Positions 35,692 to 44,875 of a DNA stretch of 64,000 nt are shown piece by piece. The stretch's first letter is position 1; each line of letters starts with the position of its first letter. The DNA is taken from positions 1 through 64,000 of the forward strand of contig NZ_AUWY01000047.1 of assembly GCF_000447205.1 (NCBI RefSeq), in the 5' to 3' direction. Source of the DNA: Sphingobium ummariense RL-3. Its GTDB lineage: Bacteria > Pseudomonadota > Alphaproteobacteria > Sphingomonadales > Sphingomonadaceae. Under the pieces are notes generated by a model. The model did no database searches. It was not told the DNA's origin and saw only the letters and a list, made by a program, of their open reading frames with translations. The translations under genes and the position numbers were made by a program.

Positions 35692-37343
35692 GATCCTGCC
35701 CTCCCTTTCACGCCCGCCTTGCCGGGCCGGCGGAAGTCCACGACGGTGACGACGCGGCCGCCGATCGCGCCCTTGCGCGGAGCGAAGCTCGCGACCACCC
35801 TGCCGCGCGAGAGCAACTCCCGATAGGCGGCATATTCGATCGGGAAGCTGTGCTGCTCGCGTCGGTAGCGGTCATATTGGGTCAATATGGCGAAGTCGGG
35901 GCGACAGGATGCGCGCTTGCTCGCCGCCATGGTGCCATAGTCGATATTCGCCCGGCTGCCGCGCGCCTGGTCGATGGGCGCATAGCTCGTCTTGCCCTGC
36001 AGCAGGCCCTTGGCGTCGACGCATCCCGCCTCGCCGATCGGGAACAGGAAATGCCAGGGCTGCTGCACCAGGTCGAAGGCGAAATGCTCGATCAGGACAG
36101 TGCTGCCCGGCGGGACATGCCGCCGTGCCCATGCGGAGGCGATCTGCCGCGTGTCGTTCATCCGCTCCCGAGCGTCCAGGCGGGCCTGCAGCAGCATCGG
36201 CAGGAGCATCGCCACCAGGAAAAGGGCAACCACCGCGCCGCCACGACGCCCCCCCGCCCGCGTCGCCGCCGCGTCCACCGCCGCCCCGATCACAACGGCG
36301 CAGATGAACAGCAGTGGCAGCGCCCAGCGCTCCCAAACCATGGTCTGGACGCTCAGCAGCAGGATGAAGCTCAGCAGAAGGGGGAGCAGCAGGAGCCGCG
36401 CGCGCCGGTTCCGCCAGCACAGCACCATGCCCGGAACCAGCATGACCGTTCCGACCAGGCTGAGGCCGCCGATCAGTGGCCCGTTCAGATACCAGGCCGC
36501 ATTCTGCATCAGCGTGCCGCCGGTCGACCCGAGATGGCGGACCTGCCCTTCGCCGCTCAGGTTTCGCAGCACCGTGGGATAATCGAGCAGCAGATAGGGC
36601 GACAGCAGGATGATGAAGAGGCCGCACAGGGCGCACAGGGCGGCCAGCCGCCGCGTCGCCTGCGGCCAGCCGATCCGCCCCTCCCAAGCGCGCAGCGCCA
36701 GCGCCGCCGCGATCGGCAGGCCCGAAAGCGCGAAGGGCCATTTGGTCGTGACCGCCAACGCCAGCCACAGGGCGGCGACAGCGATGTCGCGCCGCCGGCC
36801 CCGCTCCGCGATGTTCAAGGCCGACAGCAGGGCCAGCAGCATGAAGAAGCAGGCCATCATGTCCGACCGGATGATCTGCGAATAGGTGATGTGGACCGGG
36901 CTGCACGCCAGCAGCGCGGCGGCCACGACGCCAGCCCGCGGCGAAAACAGCCGCGTCGCCAGGCGGCAGGTCAGCAGCAGCGTCCCCAGCCCGAAAACGG
37001 TCATCGCGATGCGTCCGGGCAGGATCACCCAGCCCGGATCGCCATAGATCGCGGTCGCGAACGCCGTCACCGTGGGGAACCAGCCTGCCAGCCATCCGGT
37101 CAGGAAGACGCCGATATTGACCAGCGCCAGCACATACATGGTGATGGTGGCCGGGTGGCCGAACCATCCAGGGTTCAGCGTGGCGCCGCGCAGCATCCTG
37201 ATCGCGCCCAGCTCGAACATCAGTTCATCGGGGTCGTTGAGGCCCGGCAGCCCGAACCGGATCGAGGCGAGCCGAAGCCAGAGCGCCGCGATCAAAATCA
37301 GCGCGAGCAGCCAGAAGCGGGGACGACGAAGCACCGGCATCAT
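35688..37343 (-). CDS. GT39-type (ArnT/PMT-like) membrane glycosyltransferase
   Basis: 551 residues with about eleven membrane segments in the first 400 and a periplasmic C-terminal part. The first periplasmic loop has the acidic catalytic pair of the PMT superfamily in FGLPGLNDPDELMFELG; further landmarks are SPVHITYSQIIRSD and TKWPFALSGLP. It would use a polyprenyl-phosphate sugar to modify a polysaccharide or lipid in the periplasm. It overlaps the beta-helix gene upstream and the peptidase gene downstream by four bases each. Confidence 0.88.
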   Translation of the reverse strand: MMPVLRRPRFWLLALILIAALWLRLASIRFGLPGLNDPDELMFELGAIRMLRGATLNPGWFGHPATITMYVLALVNIGVFLTGWLAGWFPTVTAFATAIYGDPGWVILPGRIAMTVFGLGTLLLTCRLATRLFSPRAGVVAAALLACSPVHITYSQIIRSDMMACFFMLLALLSALNIAERGRRRDIAVAALWLALAVTTKWPFALSGLPIAAALALRAWEGRIGWPQATRRLAALCALCGLFIILLSPYLLLDYPTVLRNLSGEGQVRHLGSTGGTLMQNAAWYLNGPLIGGLSLVGTVMLVPGMVLCWRNRRARLLLLPLLLSFILLLSVQTMVWERWALPLLFICAVVIGAAVDAAATRAGGRRGGAVVALFLVAMLLPMLLQARLDARERMNDTRQIASAWARRHVPPGSTVLIEHFAFDLVQQPWHFLFPIGEAGCVDAKGLLQGKTSYAPIDQARGSRANIDYGTMAASKRASCRPDFAILTQYDRYRREQHSFPIEYAAYRELLSRGRVVASFAPRKGAIGGRVVTVVDFRRPGKAGVKGRAGS

Positions 37344-38992
37344 GCCTCGTCGAGGAAGAGGCTGTCGCCCTGGACCGGAACGGGCCGCCCGCGGCGCCGC
37401 ACGCGATTGTCCTCGCCTCCCGAAAGAGCGGCATCATCATGGCCGTTGGTGTCGATCCGCAGGCGCCGGGCGGTGCCTTCGATCGCCACGCCGCCGCCGA
37501 AGGCGCGATCCCGCCCGACGACCAGCAGCGCCACCGTTCCGCGTGCGCAGTCGCGCAGCAGCGCGGCGTCCCGTGGCGTGGCGTGGCGCGGATTGCCGAT
37601 CCAGCCCTGCAGCGCAAAGCCGCGGCATGCGGACAGCTCCACGGGCGCGGCATGTTCCAGGATCTTCAGCCCCCGGACCTGCAATCCCTCGCTGTCGTTC
37701 ACCAGCAGTCCCACGGCCGTGCCGCCGGCCGCGCTGTTGGTCGTACCGACCAGCTGCCCGCCCTGGATCGCGAGCGACCCATGCATCGCCTCGCACCGGA
37801 TGCCCGCGCGGCCTTGCGGCGCGACCGCGACATAGGGTTCGGCAAGGTCGATCATCATATGGGCGGACGTATCGCGGATAACGATGCCGGCTTCGCCGCA
37901 CTGGTCGACGATCGGCATGCGGATGTGAAGGTTTACATGGCCGTTGCGCGCCCGATCGCCGATCCGCGCGGTCTGCCCGTCGACGCGGATGCCCACCGCG
38001 ACGGCCGTCGCCTCGAAATTGGTGATGAAACTGTCGGCGAAGGCGCCTTCCAGCAGCAGTCCCACCGAATCGCTGACGCCGGGATTGCCGCCGATGGTGG
38101 CGTTGCAGTCGGTCATGAACAGCGACGCGTTCCCTCCCGCAAGGCCGATGTCGCTCATCCCGTCGAGCAGGAAACCGCGCCAGGGCTGTCCGCCCTGCAC
38201 AGCGGGGATCGACCGGAAGGCGACGCAGTCGATCAGCTGTGATCGCACCAGCCCGTGCAGCAGGAAACTTGTCCCGTGCTCGGCGGCGCTGACCTGCTCG
38301 AAACGAGCGTAGAGCAGATAGGACGCCGCCAGTCCGACGGGTTGGCGACCCGCACCTGCATCGACCGGCGCGCTGCGGCACAGGGCGAGCGATCGGATTT
38401 CGATGTTCTGCGGAAAGTCGTTGACGCTCGGCGGGCGCGATCGGGGGCCCACGCGCATCACATCGCCTCGCCCGTTGGTCAGGATGAGGCGCGTTCCCTG
38501 CCATCCATCGGTGCCCCGGAAACCGGAGCCTGTGATGCGGCTGAACGCCCTTTCGACGACCAATGTGTCGGACAGATAATAGTCCGCGGGCAGAAGCTGC
38601 ATCACGGGGTGGGCGGCGTGGCAGGCCTGCATCGCGGCCAGGCTGTCCCGCCCGCTGTCCCCGGGAGCAGCACCCCACCATTCGGGGTGGGCATGGGGCG
38701 TGCGGCCATGGTTCAGATCGACGCGGCCCGATCCGGCGAAGACCCGGGAAAGGGGCGCTTCGAAATGGCCCGACAACTGCAACGTGGCGCCAGGCGCGAT
38801 CTCGATGACCGCGCCAGGGGCCAGTTTCAGATCGGCGTCGATCCGCATGTTCGCATCCACGCGGTAGACGCCGGCCGCCAGCGCATATCCATGCTCACCG
38901 GCGCGCAGCGGTTCCGCCGCGCTCGCCAGCCCGGCGCCCGCCAGCGCCACCGACAGCGGCAACAGGGCGCGACGCGAAACGGCTTCGATCAT
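37340..38992 (-). CDS. Secreted right-handed beta-helix protein (polysaccharide lyase/hydrolase-like)
   Basis: 550 residues. The N-terminus SRRALLPLSVALAGAGLASAAEP is a signal peptide with a twin-arginine look. The body has parallel beta-helix rungs (GAVIEIAPGATLQLSG, RITGSGFRGTDG, GIVIRDTSAHMMIDL, GLQVRGLKILEHAAPVEL), with HAHPEWWGA near the first turns. Polysaccharide loci often encode such a protein to trim or cleave the polymer. No catalytic set can be assigned by eye. The start at 38992 overlaps the stop of the GT87 gene (ATGA). Confidence 0.8.
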   Translation of the reverse strand: MIEAVSRRALLPLSVALAGAGLASAAEPLRAGEHGYALAAGVYRVDANMRIDADLKLAPGAVIEIAPGATLQLSGHFEAPLSRVFAGSGRVDLNHGRTPHAHPEWWGAAPGDSGRDSLAAMQACHAAHPVMQLLPADYYLSDTLVVERAFSRITGSGFRGTDGWQGTRLILTNGRGDVMRVGPRSRPPSVNDFPQNIEIRSLALCRSAPVDAGAGRQPVGLAASYLLYARFEQVSAAEHGTSFLLHGLVRSQLIDCVAFRSIPAVQGGQPWRGFLLDGMSDIGLAGGNASLFMTDCNATIGGNPGVSDSVGLLLEGAFADSFITNFEATAVAVGIRVDGQTARIGDRARNGHVNLHIRMPIVDQCGEAGIVIRDTSAHMMIDLAEPYVAVAPQGRAGIRCEAMHGSLAIQGGQLVGTTNSAAGGTAVGLLVNDSEGLQVRGLKILEHAAPVELSACRGFALQGWIGNPRHATPRDAALLRDCARGTVALLVVGRDRAFGGGVAIEGTARRLRIDTNGHDDAALSGGEDNRVRRRGRPVPVQGDSLFLDEA

Positions 38993-40371
38993 GCCTGCTG
39001 TTCCGGACCCTGGACTGGCGGACGGGGACGCAGGATGCCCGGAAGCAACGGCCAGTCGCGCCGGAACCGCCAGCGATCCTGCCAGCCCTGGCCGCGGATG
39101 TCCTTCCACACATCGTAGAGTGTGACGCCCGCAAGGCAGTTGCAGGCGATGAACATTATAACCGGACGCAATATCGAAAGAATGCCAATGCCATATTGGG
39201 CCAGCACCTGCCGATTACCCAGAAAGCTCTCGTGCAATATGGGCGGCATCCCTGCGGGAATGATATATTCGTCGGGAATGCAATAGAGATAGGTCAGCAC
39301 GATGGCGGTTGGCCGCGCCCAACCGCGCCAGCGCTCCATAAAAATGGAAAGCAACAGGAAGATGGCTGTGTAACCACCGGCCTCGCTGGTCGCCAACGCA
39401 ATGATGGTGCCAAACATAATGACCCGATGATTTGGTACGACCTCGGGACGAAGAAAGGTTGCAGCCACCCCGGCGACGGCAAGTGCCTGCGTCAAATAGG
39501 TCAGGCCTGTTGCCGTCAGGTAGATTGCATTGACCTGAGAGGAATTGAAAACAGCATAGACGGGGAAATTGCCGTGCACCACTGTACGCAGTGGCCCCAA
39601 GCTGGACGCATACCAAATGTCCTCAAGCCGCTCACCGCGCACAACGCCTGAAAATTGCGAGATGTTGTGGAGGATCGCCAGGGGATTGCCTTCCCCCAGA
39701 ATAGCCCAACTAACCAGATAGACGCCGATCGTCGAGAGCACCGCGCCTTCAACCGCGAGCCAGCGGCGCTTGGCGAGCGGCGCCAGCACCGCAGCGATCA
39801 TATAGACTTTCAGATTGACGACGATGCCGGCACACAGCCAGCGCAGACGGGCGGATCGGAGCAGAGGACCGTAGGCAAGCAGATAGGCGCAATAGGCGAT
39901 GGTAATCAGATTTCCACGTTCCAATGCGTAGAGCATTGGGAAACCCAGGGCGATCGCTATGGATCGCGGCACATAAGTCGTACGATCCACCTTGCGCAAA
40001 TGAAAGACTGTCAGCACGCCTGCCAACAGAAAAGAGCCGCAAATCGTCGCGTCGCCTAACCAGTCGCAAGCACGGGCATCGACATCGAAATTATTCGTAT
40101 AGCATTGGTTGATGCTCAGAATCTTCATGATGACGAATGACAGCGGCGGATAGATCGACATTTCTATGTCATAGGCGCCCCGCCGGTGCGCATATTGAGC
40201 CAGCGAGAACCAGTCTGACCAGGTTCCCCAAGGTTCGTAGAAGAAGGGCTGGCGCATATAGCCATATTTGGCGAAATACCATGCGATATGACCAATCGCA
40301 GTCAGGATCGCGAGCACTAGGGCATATTCGATCAGCAGATGCCATCGACGCGGACGCGTTGCCGAAGTCAT
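38989..40371 (-). CDS. GT87-type membrane glycosyltransferase / polymerase-like protein
   Basis: 460 residues, about ten membrane segments. Features of the DUF2029/GT87 group are a first periplasmic loop with FFYEPWGTWSDWFSLAQYAHRRGAYDI and IYPPLSFVIMK, and GNLITIAYCAYLLAYG. It probably moves mannose or another sugar from a lipid carrier in the periplasm. The base composition is clearly more AT-rich than the genes on either side, which suggests separate origin. It overlaps both neighbours by four bases. Confidence 0.78.
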   Translation of the reverse strand: MTSATRPRRWHLLIEYALVLAILTAIGHIAWYFAKYGYMRQPFFYEPWGTWSDWFSLAQYAHRRGAYDIEMSIYPPLSFVIMKILSINQCYTNNFDVDARACDWLGDATICGSFLLAGVLTVFHLRKVDRTTYVPRSIAIALGFPMLYALERGNLITIAYCAYLLAYGPLLRSARLRWLCAGIVVNLKVYMIAAVLAPLAKRRWLAVEGAVLSTIGVYLVSWAILGEGNPLAILHNISQFSGVVRGERLEDIWYASSLGPLRTVVHGNFPVYAVFNSSQVNAIYLTATGLTYLTQALAVAGVAATFLRPEVVPNHRVIMFGTIIALATSEAGGYTAIFLLLSIFMERWRGWARPTAIVLTYLYCIPDEYIIPAGMPPILHESFLGNRQVLAQYGIGILSILRPVIMFIACNCLAGVTLYDVWKDIRGQGWQDRWRFRRDWPLLPGILRPRPPVQGPEQQA

Positions 40372-40751
40372 GCGGGCTTGTCGCGAAAGACGAGATATTT
40401 GAGCGCGAAATAGTTGATGGCGGAGACGATTATGGTCGACATCAGGCCCGCGAGATACGGTGAATCGATCACGCGAGAGCAGAGGAAGAGCATCGCCAGC
40501 CCGACCACATAATTGCCCGCATAGGAGAGGACGAAGCGGAAGCGTGCCGGAGCCGCATCGCGGAACACATGGCGGCTATAGGTCAGATAGTTAAACGCCA
40601 TTCCCGCCAGATGCGCGATCAGTTGCGCGGCGAACAGGTTGAGGCCGAGCCAAACCAGCAGCGAATAGGCGCCGAAGCCGAAGGCGGTGTTGACCAGCCC
40701 GGCCTGATAGTAACGCCAGATTTCGCCGATGCGCTCCCGCGACAGCACCAT
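40368..40751 (-). CDS. GtrA-family membrane protein
   Basis: 127 residues, four membrane segments. Typical GtrA landmarks are YYQAGLVNTAFGFGAYSLLVW, AQLIAHLAGMAFNYLTYSRHVF and INYFALKYLVF. GtrA proteins are thought to flip polyprenyl-phosphate-linked sugars made by the partner GtrB. The gene for a GtrB-like enzyme is immediately upstream (three-base gap), so the two likely work together. Confidence 0.92.
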   Translation of the reverse strand: MVLSRERIGEIWRYYQAGLVNTAFGFGAYSLLVWLGLNLFAAQLIAHLAGMAFNYLTYSRHVFRDAAPARFRFVLSYAGNYVVGLAMLFLCSRVIDSPYLAGLMSTIIVSAINYFALKYLVFRDKPA

Positions 40752-40754
40752 GGC

Positions 40755-41714
40755 TCAATAATCCGGCGGGAAGTTGACGCGTTCCCGCTCCAGAACGAGC
40801 GGCGTACGCCGCGTGCGCTCGGACACGATCCGCAGGTTGTCGCCAAGCAGCCCCAGGAACCCGAACAGAAGCGCCAGTTCGGCCTGCACCACCGCCGCGA
40901 TCAACCAGCCGGCGATCGGTCGGCCCAGAAAGAAGGCCGCGACCCCGCCGGCCAGCATCAGCAGGGTCATGAGAGCGCCGAAGACGCCGATGTAGATGGG
41001 CAGGCGCAGGAGACGCTTGGACGACCCCGCCAGCGCCGACATCGCGAAATCCAGCAAGGCGAAGAAATTGTTCTTCGACCTGCCGCCCGCTCGCGGAGGA
41101 CGGGGATAGGAAACCGTTTCCAGCCGGTAGCCGGTTTCGACCAGCATGCCGCGGAAGAAGGGCTCGGGCTCCGCGAGCATGCGCGTGGCGTCGACCACCC
41201 GGGCATCGTACAGGCCGAAACCCGTTGCGTTGGGGATGATCGGATAGTCGCCGAAGTTGCGGGCGAGCCAGTAGGAAAGGCGGCGGAAGGCGCCCAGTGC
41301 GAGGCCGCTCGTCTTCTCGGCCTCCCGCACGCCCAGGATGATGTCGACGCCGGCCCGCCACCGCTCGACGAAATGCGGCAGCAGCGCCGGGGGGTCCTGG
41401 AAATCGGCGCACATGCCGACGACAGCGCGGCCGCGCGCCTGGTAAATGCCATGGGTCGGGCTGCGCATCTGACCGAAATTGCGGCTGTTGACGATCAGGC
41501 GCGTGCGCGGGTCGCGCGCGCAGATCCCCTTGATGATTTCCACGGTCCGGTCGGTGGAATCATTGTCGATGAAGATGATGTCGAAACTGATGCCGATCGG
41601 CGCCAGTTCCGCGGTCACCGCCGCATGGATGGCTTCGGCATTCTCTTCTTCGTTATAGCAAGGAATGACGACCGAAAGGTCCGGCCGCGCGTCTCCCAGG
41701 TGATCGTTCATCAT
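40755..41714 (-). CDS. GT2 glycosyltransferase, GtrB/DPM-like
   Basis: 319 residues. The GT-A domain (about 10-240) has SVVIPCYNEEENA, the DxD-type IDNDSTD, and CADFQDPP; the segment EPEPFFRGMLVETGY matches the family's acceptor loop. Two C-terminal membrane segments (about 240-290) anchor it. It would charge polyprenyl phosphate with a sugar on the cytoplasmic face. It overlaps the Wzz-like gene by four bases and is followed by gtrA. Confidence 0.92.
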   Translation of the reverse strand: MMNDHLGDARPDLSVVIPCYNEEENAEAIHAAVTAELAPIGISFDIIFIDNDSTDRTVEIIKGICARDPRTRLIVNSRNFGQMRSPTHGIYQARGRAVVGMCADFQDPPALLPHFVERWRAGVDIILGVREAEKTSGLALGAFRRLSYWLARNFGDYPIIPNATGFGLYDARVVDATRMLAEPEPFFRGMLVETGYRLETVSYPRPPRAGGRSKNNFFALLDFAMSALAGSSKRLLRLPIYIGVFGALMTLLMLAGGVAAFFLGRPIAGWLIAAVVQAELALLFGFLGLLGDNLRIVSERTRRTPLVLERERVNFPPDY

Positions 41715-42796
41715 GCCTCCGCGCCGTCCAGCGGCGGACGGATCAGATAGACCTCGATAGCGAGGCCGAACAGCAGTGTGGCGACCGCAGCGACCAGGGC
41801 CAGCCAGTTATACTGCCGTTCGGAATCGATATAGGCCGGCTCCAGAATGCGGATATTGGCTGTCGACGTCAGGTTTTCGACCGACGTTCCCTGCAGGTAG
41901 CGCTTGTAATTGTCATAGAGCCCCTGGGCGAGATCGAGGTCGCGACGCAGCTTGTCGACCCGGGTCGATTGCCGGACGACCTGGCCCACGGAGCTTTGCT
42001 GCTGCGGCGAAACGGACCGCGCTTCGGCCAGCTGCCGCTCGAGCGCTTCCCTTTCCGCCAGCCGCTGGCGGACGCTGAAATTGTCGTCGGTCGCGAACTG
42101 GCGGGCGGCGTTCAGCTCGACATCCTTGGCGCGGATCAGCGCTTCCAGCTCGGGGATGCGGTCGCCCGCGGCATAGATCGCCGCCTGCGGGCTGCTGTAC
42201 CGCGTCTGAAGGCGGAAGGAGTCATAGGCCGCCTGGGCCTTGGCGAGCCGCTCGCTCGATTCGTCCACCAGCCTCAACAGGATGTCGCGCTTGTAGGACG
42301 TCTGCGTGCGCGAGATGGTGGCGAGCTGGACCCGGACGGCCTCGCCATAGGCGCTGACGATGTCCTTCGCCAGATCCTTGTCCCTCAGCTTCACCTCGAA
42401 CTCGATGATGCCGCCGCGCAGCGTCGAGACATCGACCTTGCGGTCGAGCCATCGATGCGTCTCGATACGCGACAGTCCCAGGCGCTTGTCCAGCTTCAGC
42501 TTCTTTATGACGACGTCGCGCACATAGTCGCTGCGTGCCACCTTCATGCTGACTTCGACGGCCGCTTGGTTCCCGAAGACGCTGCCGACCGCACCCAGCT
42601 GGCCCAGCGTGCCGCTGAGGCCCAGGCTGGCGGGATCGGTTGGCGTCAGGCTCGACGCTGCACGGTATTTTTCGGGGAAAAGGGTCAGGACAGCGAAAAT
42701 CGCGATCAGGATGATCAGGACGGTGCGCCGCAACGCGGCGTTGCGCACCAGCGGGGCATGAGCGATCATGCCGATAATGCTCCGGCGTGGCGTCAT
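41711..42796 (-). CDS. Wzz/GumC-like polysaccharide chain-length or export protein
   Basis: 361 residues. Membrane segments are near residues 25-42 and 332-350, with a long periplasmic part rich in coiled coil between them (about 150-300: DESSERLAKAQAAYDSF, LAEREALERQLAEA, KLRRDLDLAQGLYDNYKRYL). No kinase domain is attached. It resembles capsule-export inner-membrane proteins of the KpsE/BexC type. It overlaps the export-channel gene by one base (TGATG). Confidence 0.88.
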   Translation of the reverse strand: MTPRRSIIGMIAHAPLVRNAALRRTVLIILIAIFAVLTLFPEKYRAASSLTPTDPASLGLSGTLGQLGAVGSVFGNQAAVEVSMKVARSDYVRDVVIKKLKLDKRLGLSRIETHRWLDRKVDVSTLRGGIIEFEVKLRDKDLAKDIVSAYGEAVRVQLATISRTQTSYKRDILLRLVDESSERLAKAQAAYDSFRLQTRYSSPQAAIYAAGDRIPELEALIRAKDVELNAARQFATDDNFSVRQRLAEREALERQLAEARSVSPQQQSSVGQVVRQSTRVDKLRRDLDLAQGLYDNYKRYLQGTSVENLTSTANIRILEPAYIDSERQYNWLALVAAVATLLFGLAIEVYLIRPPLDGAEA

Positions 42797-44790
42797 CAGT
42801 CGATCGCCGCGATGGCCGCTGCGGACAGGCCGAACTGCCCGATAATCTGGGCGATGTCGCGAATCTTCGCCCAGACCGACGAGGACTGCGTCTTGACCGG
42901 CACGAAGATGGTGTCGCCGGGAAGAACCCTGGCGTTCATCGCCCCGCGATTGCGCGTCAGGACCGATCCGTTCGCGCGGACCACAAAGATGTTGCCGCGG
43001 TCGGCGCCGCGGATCGGGCCACCGGCCTGTTGGACATAGTCCTTGATCCGCAGCGGCTTGCCACCTTCCAGCAGGAAGGAGGACGGCCGATAGACCGCGC
43101 CGAATACGCCCACCGTCTTCACGAGGGGCGGTATGACGATGCGATCGTTGTTCTCCAGCGGCAGGCTGCCGGGCAGCGCCGTGGTATCTGCTGCCAGGTT
43201 GAGCACCAGCCGGCCGTCGGGCTCCTTCTGGCGCAGCCGGTCGAGGAAGGTGCGCGCGGAGGCAGCCTGCGTCTGCCGGTCGCCGGTATCGCCCAGGCGG
43301 CTATCGGTCAGGGGCGCGACGGCGAGCGTCACTTCCATCTGTTCCACGGCTTCCAGGAAGCTGCGGCGCTGCTGGGAACGCACGGATTCGCGGAAGAAGC
43401 GGGTTCCGTACACGAAGGCGCGCGGCGTCAGCCCGCCGGCCATTTCCAGCACTTCCGACAGGGGCGTGTTGGGCGGCACATAATAGTTGCCGGGTTTGTT
43501 GACCTCGCCTTCGATCCGCACCACCGCCTGCTGCTTGTCCAGCGATCGTGCCAGCGTGCCCTGGGGCAGAATCTGGACGATGTCCCCGCCCTGGGCCTGT
43601 TCCGCATTGGCAAGGGCCCGGTCGATCTGCCGGCTGCCCACGCTATCCTGATCGTCGAGGCGATAGAGGATGAGGCGGGAAGGGTCCGCCACATTGGTCG
43701 GCCCACCTGCCAGCGCGAGCACGTCGGCAAGGCTTTCGCCCGGGCGGGTCTCGTAGATCGCCTCTTCGTTGACGCTGCCGATCACCGCGACCTGCTTGCC
43801 CACCGGGGGAATGAACAGCACGTCCTCATTCTGCAGAAGGGGGTCGAGCGAGCGGTCGCCCTTGCGCAGCAGCTGATAGAGATCGAAATCCGCCACCTCG
43901 GCGCCGTTGCGGTACAGCTTCACCGAACGGAAGCTACCACCAGCGGACGGCCCGCCCGCCGCCAGCACGGCATTGACCAGGGTGGACAGGCTGTTGACCG
44001 AATAGGCGCCCGGATTGTTCGCGAAGCCGGTGACATATACCCGGACGCCGCGCAGGCGGCTCAGGCTGACCGCCACGTCATAGCCGCGATACTGCCGGCC
44101 GATGGCGGCGGCGAGCCGATCCTTGAGATCGCGATAGCGCACGCCGATCAGGCTGACCGAACCGACATTGGGCAGGAAGATCCGCCCGTCCCTGTCAATC
44201 TGCGCTTCGACGCTGCCTTCGATCGATCCGGTCAGGGAAATCGACACCGTGTCGCCGACATTCAATGCATAGTCCGGCGGTATGGTGGTCGTGGCGGGCA
44301 CGGCGAAATCACGCGCACTGGCGATGAGCAGGTCCGAACCATAGCGCTTCAGCTTGCGGCCGGTGACGTCTCTCACCCAGGTCTCGAACTCGCCGGGGGT
44401 TGCCGGGCGCTTGACCTGCACGCTTTCCATGTCGAGCAGGCCGTTCTGGCCCAGGCGCGGGCCAAAGCCCGGCATGGTGAGGTTGGTGCCGTTCGCGTCG
44501 CTGGACGAGGTTCCGCCCACCGACACCGGCTGGTAGGTGTCGCTTCCGGTGGATACCGTGGTCTGCGTGGAGGTCGATCCAGGGACCTGGTTCGTGCGGC
44601 CATAGGGGTCCGACGCCGTGCTCTGGCCCGTGCCATAGGGATCGAGAGGTGAGCCGCGCGGAATGGCGTTCGGGTCCACTGCCTGCGCGGCGAGCGGGTT
44701 GGCCGAAAGCAGGGCCATGATCGACACAGATGCGGTCAAACGGCGCAGCCCGGTCAGCAAAGCGGCAGGGCCAACAGTCGTACCCATCAT
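42796..44790 (-). CDS. SLBB-domain polysaccharide export protein
   Basis: 664 residues from the preferred ATG (AAGGAA nine bases upstream); a Met six codons earlier lacks a ribosome site. The signal peptide ends about AAQA. After a low-complexity stretch comes the polysaccharide-export domain (YALNVGDTVSISLTGSIEGS) and several SLBB repeats (VYVTGFANNPGAYSV, VAVIGSVNEEAIYETRPGESL, VRIEGEVNKPGNYYVPPNTPL, VGVFGAVYRPSSF). It forms the outer-membrane or periplasmic part of a Wza/KpsD-like channel. It is the first gene of the eight-gene export operon. Confidence 0.92.
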   Translation of the reverse strand: MMGTTVGPAALLTGLRRLTASVSIMALLSANPLAAQAVDPNAIPRGSPLDPYGTGQSTASDPYGRTNQVPGSTSTQTTVSTGSDTYQPVSVGGTSSSDANGTNLTMPGFGPRLGQNGLLDMESVQVKRPATPGEFETWVRDVTGRKLKRYGSDLLIASARDFAVPATTTIPPDYALNVGDTVSISLTGSIEGSVEAQIDRDGRIFLPNVGSVSLIGVRYRDLKDRLAAAIGRQYRGYDVAVSLSRLRGVRVYVTGFANNPGAYSVNSLSTLVNAVLAAGGPSAGGSFRSVKLYRNGAEVADFDLYQLLRKGDRSLDPLLQNEDVLFIPPVGKQVAVIGSVNEEAIYETRPGESLADVLALAGGPTNVADPSRLILYRLDDQDSVGSRQIDRALANAEQAQGGDIVQILPQGTLARSLDKQQAVVRIEGEVNKPGNYYVPPNTPLSEVLEMAGGLTPRAFVYGTRFFRESVRSQQRRSFLEAVEQMEVTLAVAPLTDSRLGDTGDRQTQAASARTFLDRLRQKEPDGRLVLNLAADTTALPGSLPLENNDRIVIPPLVKTVGVFGAVYRPSSFLLEGGKPLRIKDYVQQAGGPIRGADRGNIFVVRANGSVLTRNRGAMNARVLPGDTIFVPVKTQSSSVWAKIRDIAQIIGQFGLSAAAIAAID

Positions 44791-44875
44791 CAACTTCCGT
44801 TCCTTCATATTCGCTGCGCGCCGTCTCGGCGCGCCCCTATCATGGGCCTCTCGTGGAGGCCAGCCCGTTGCGTCA

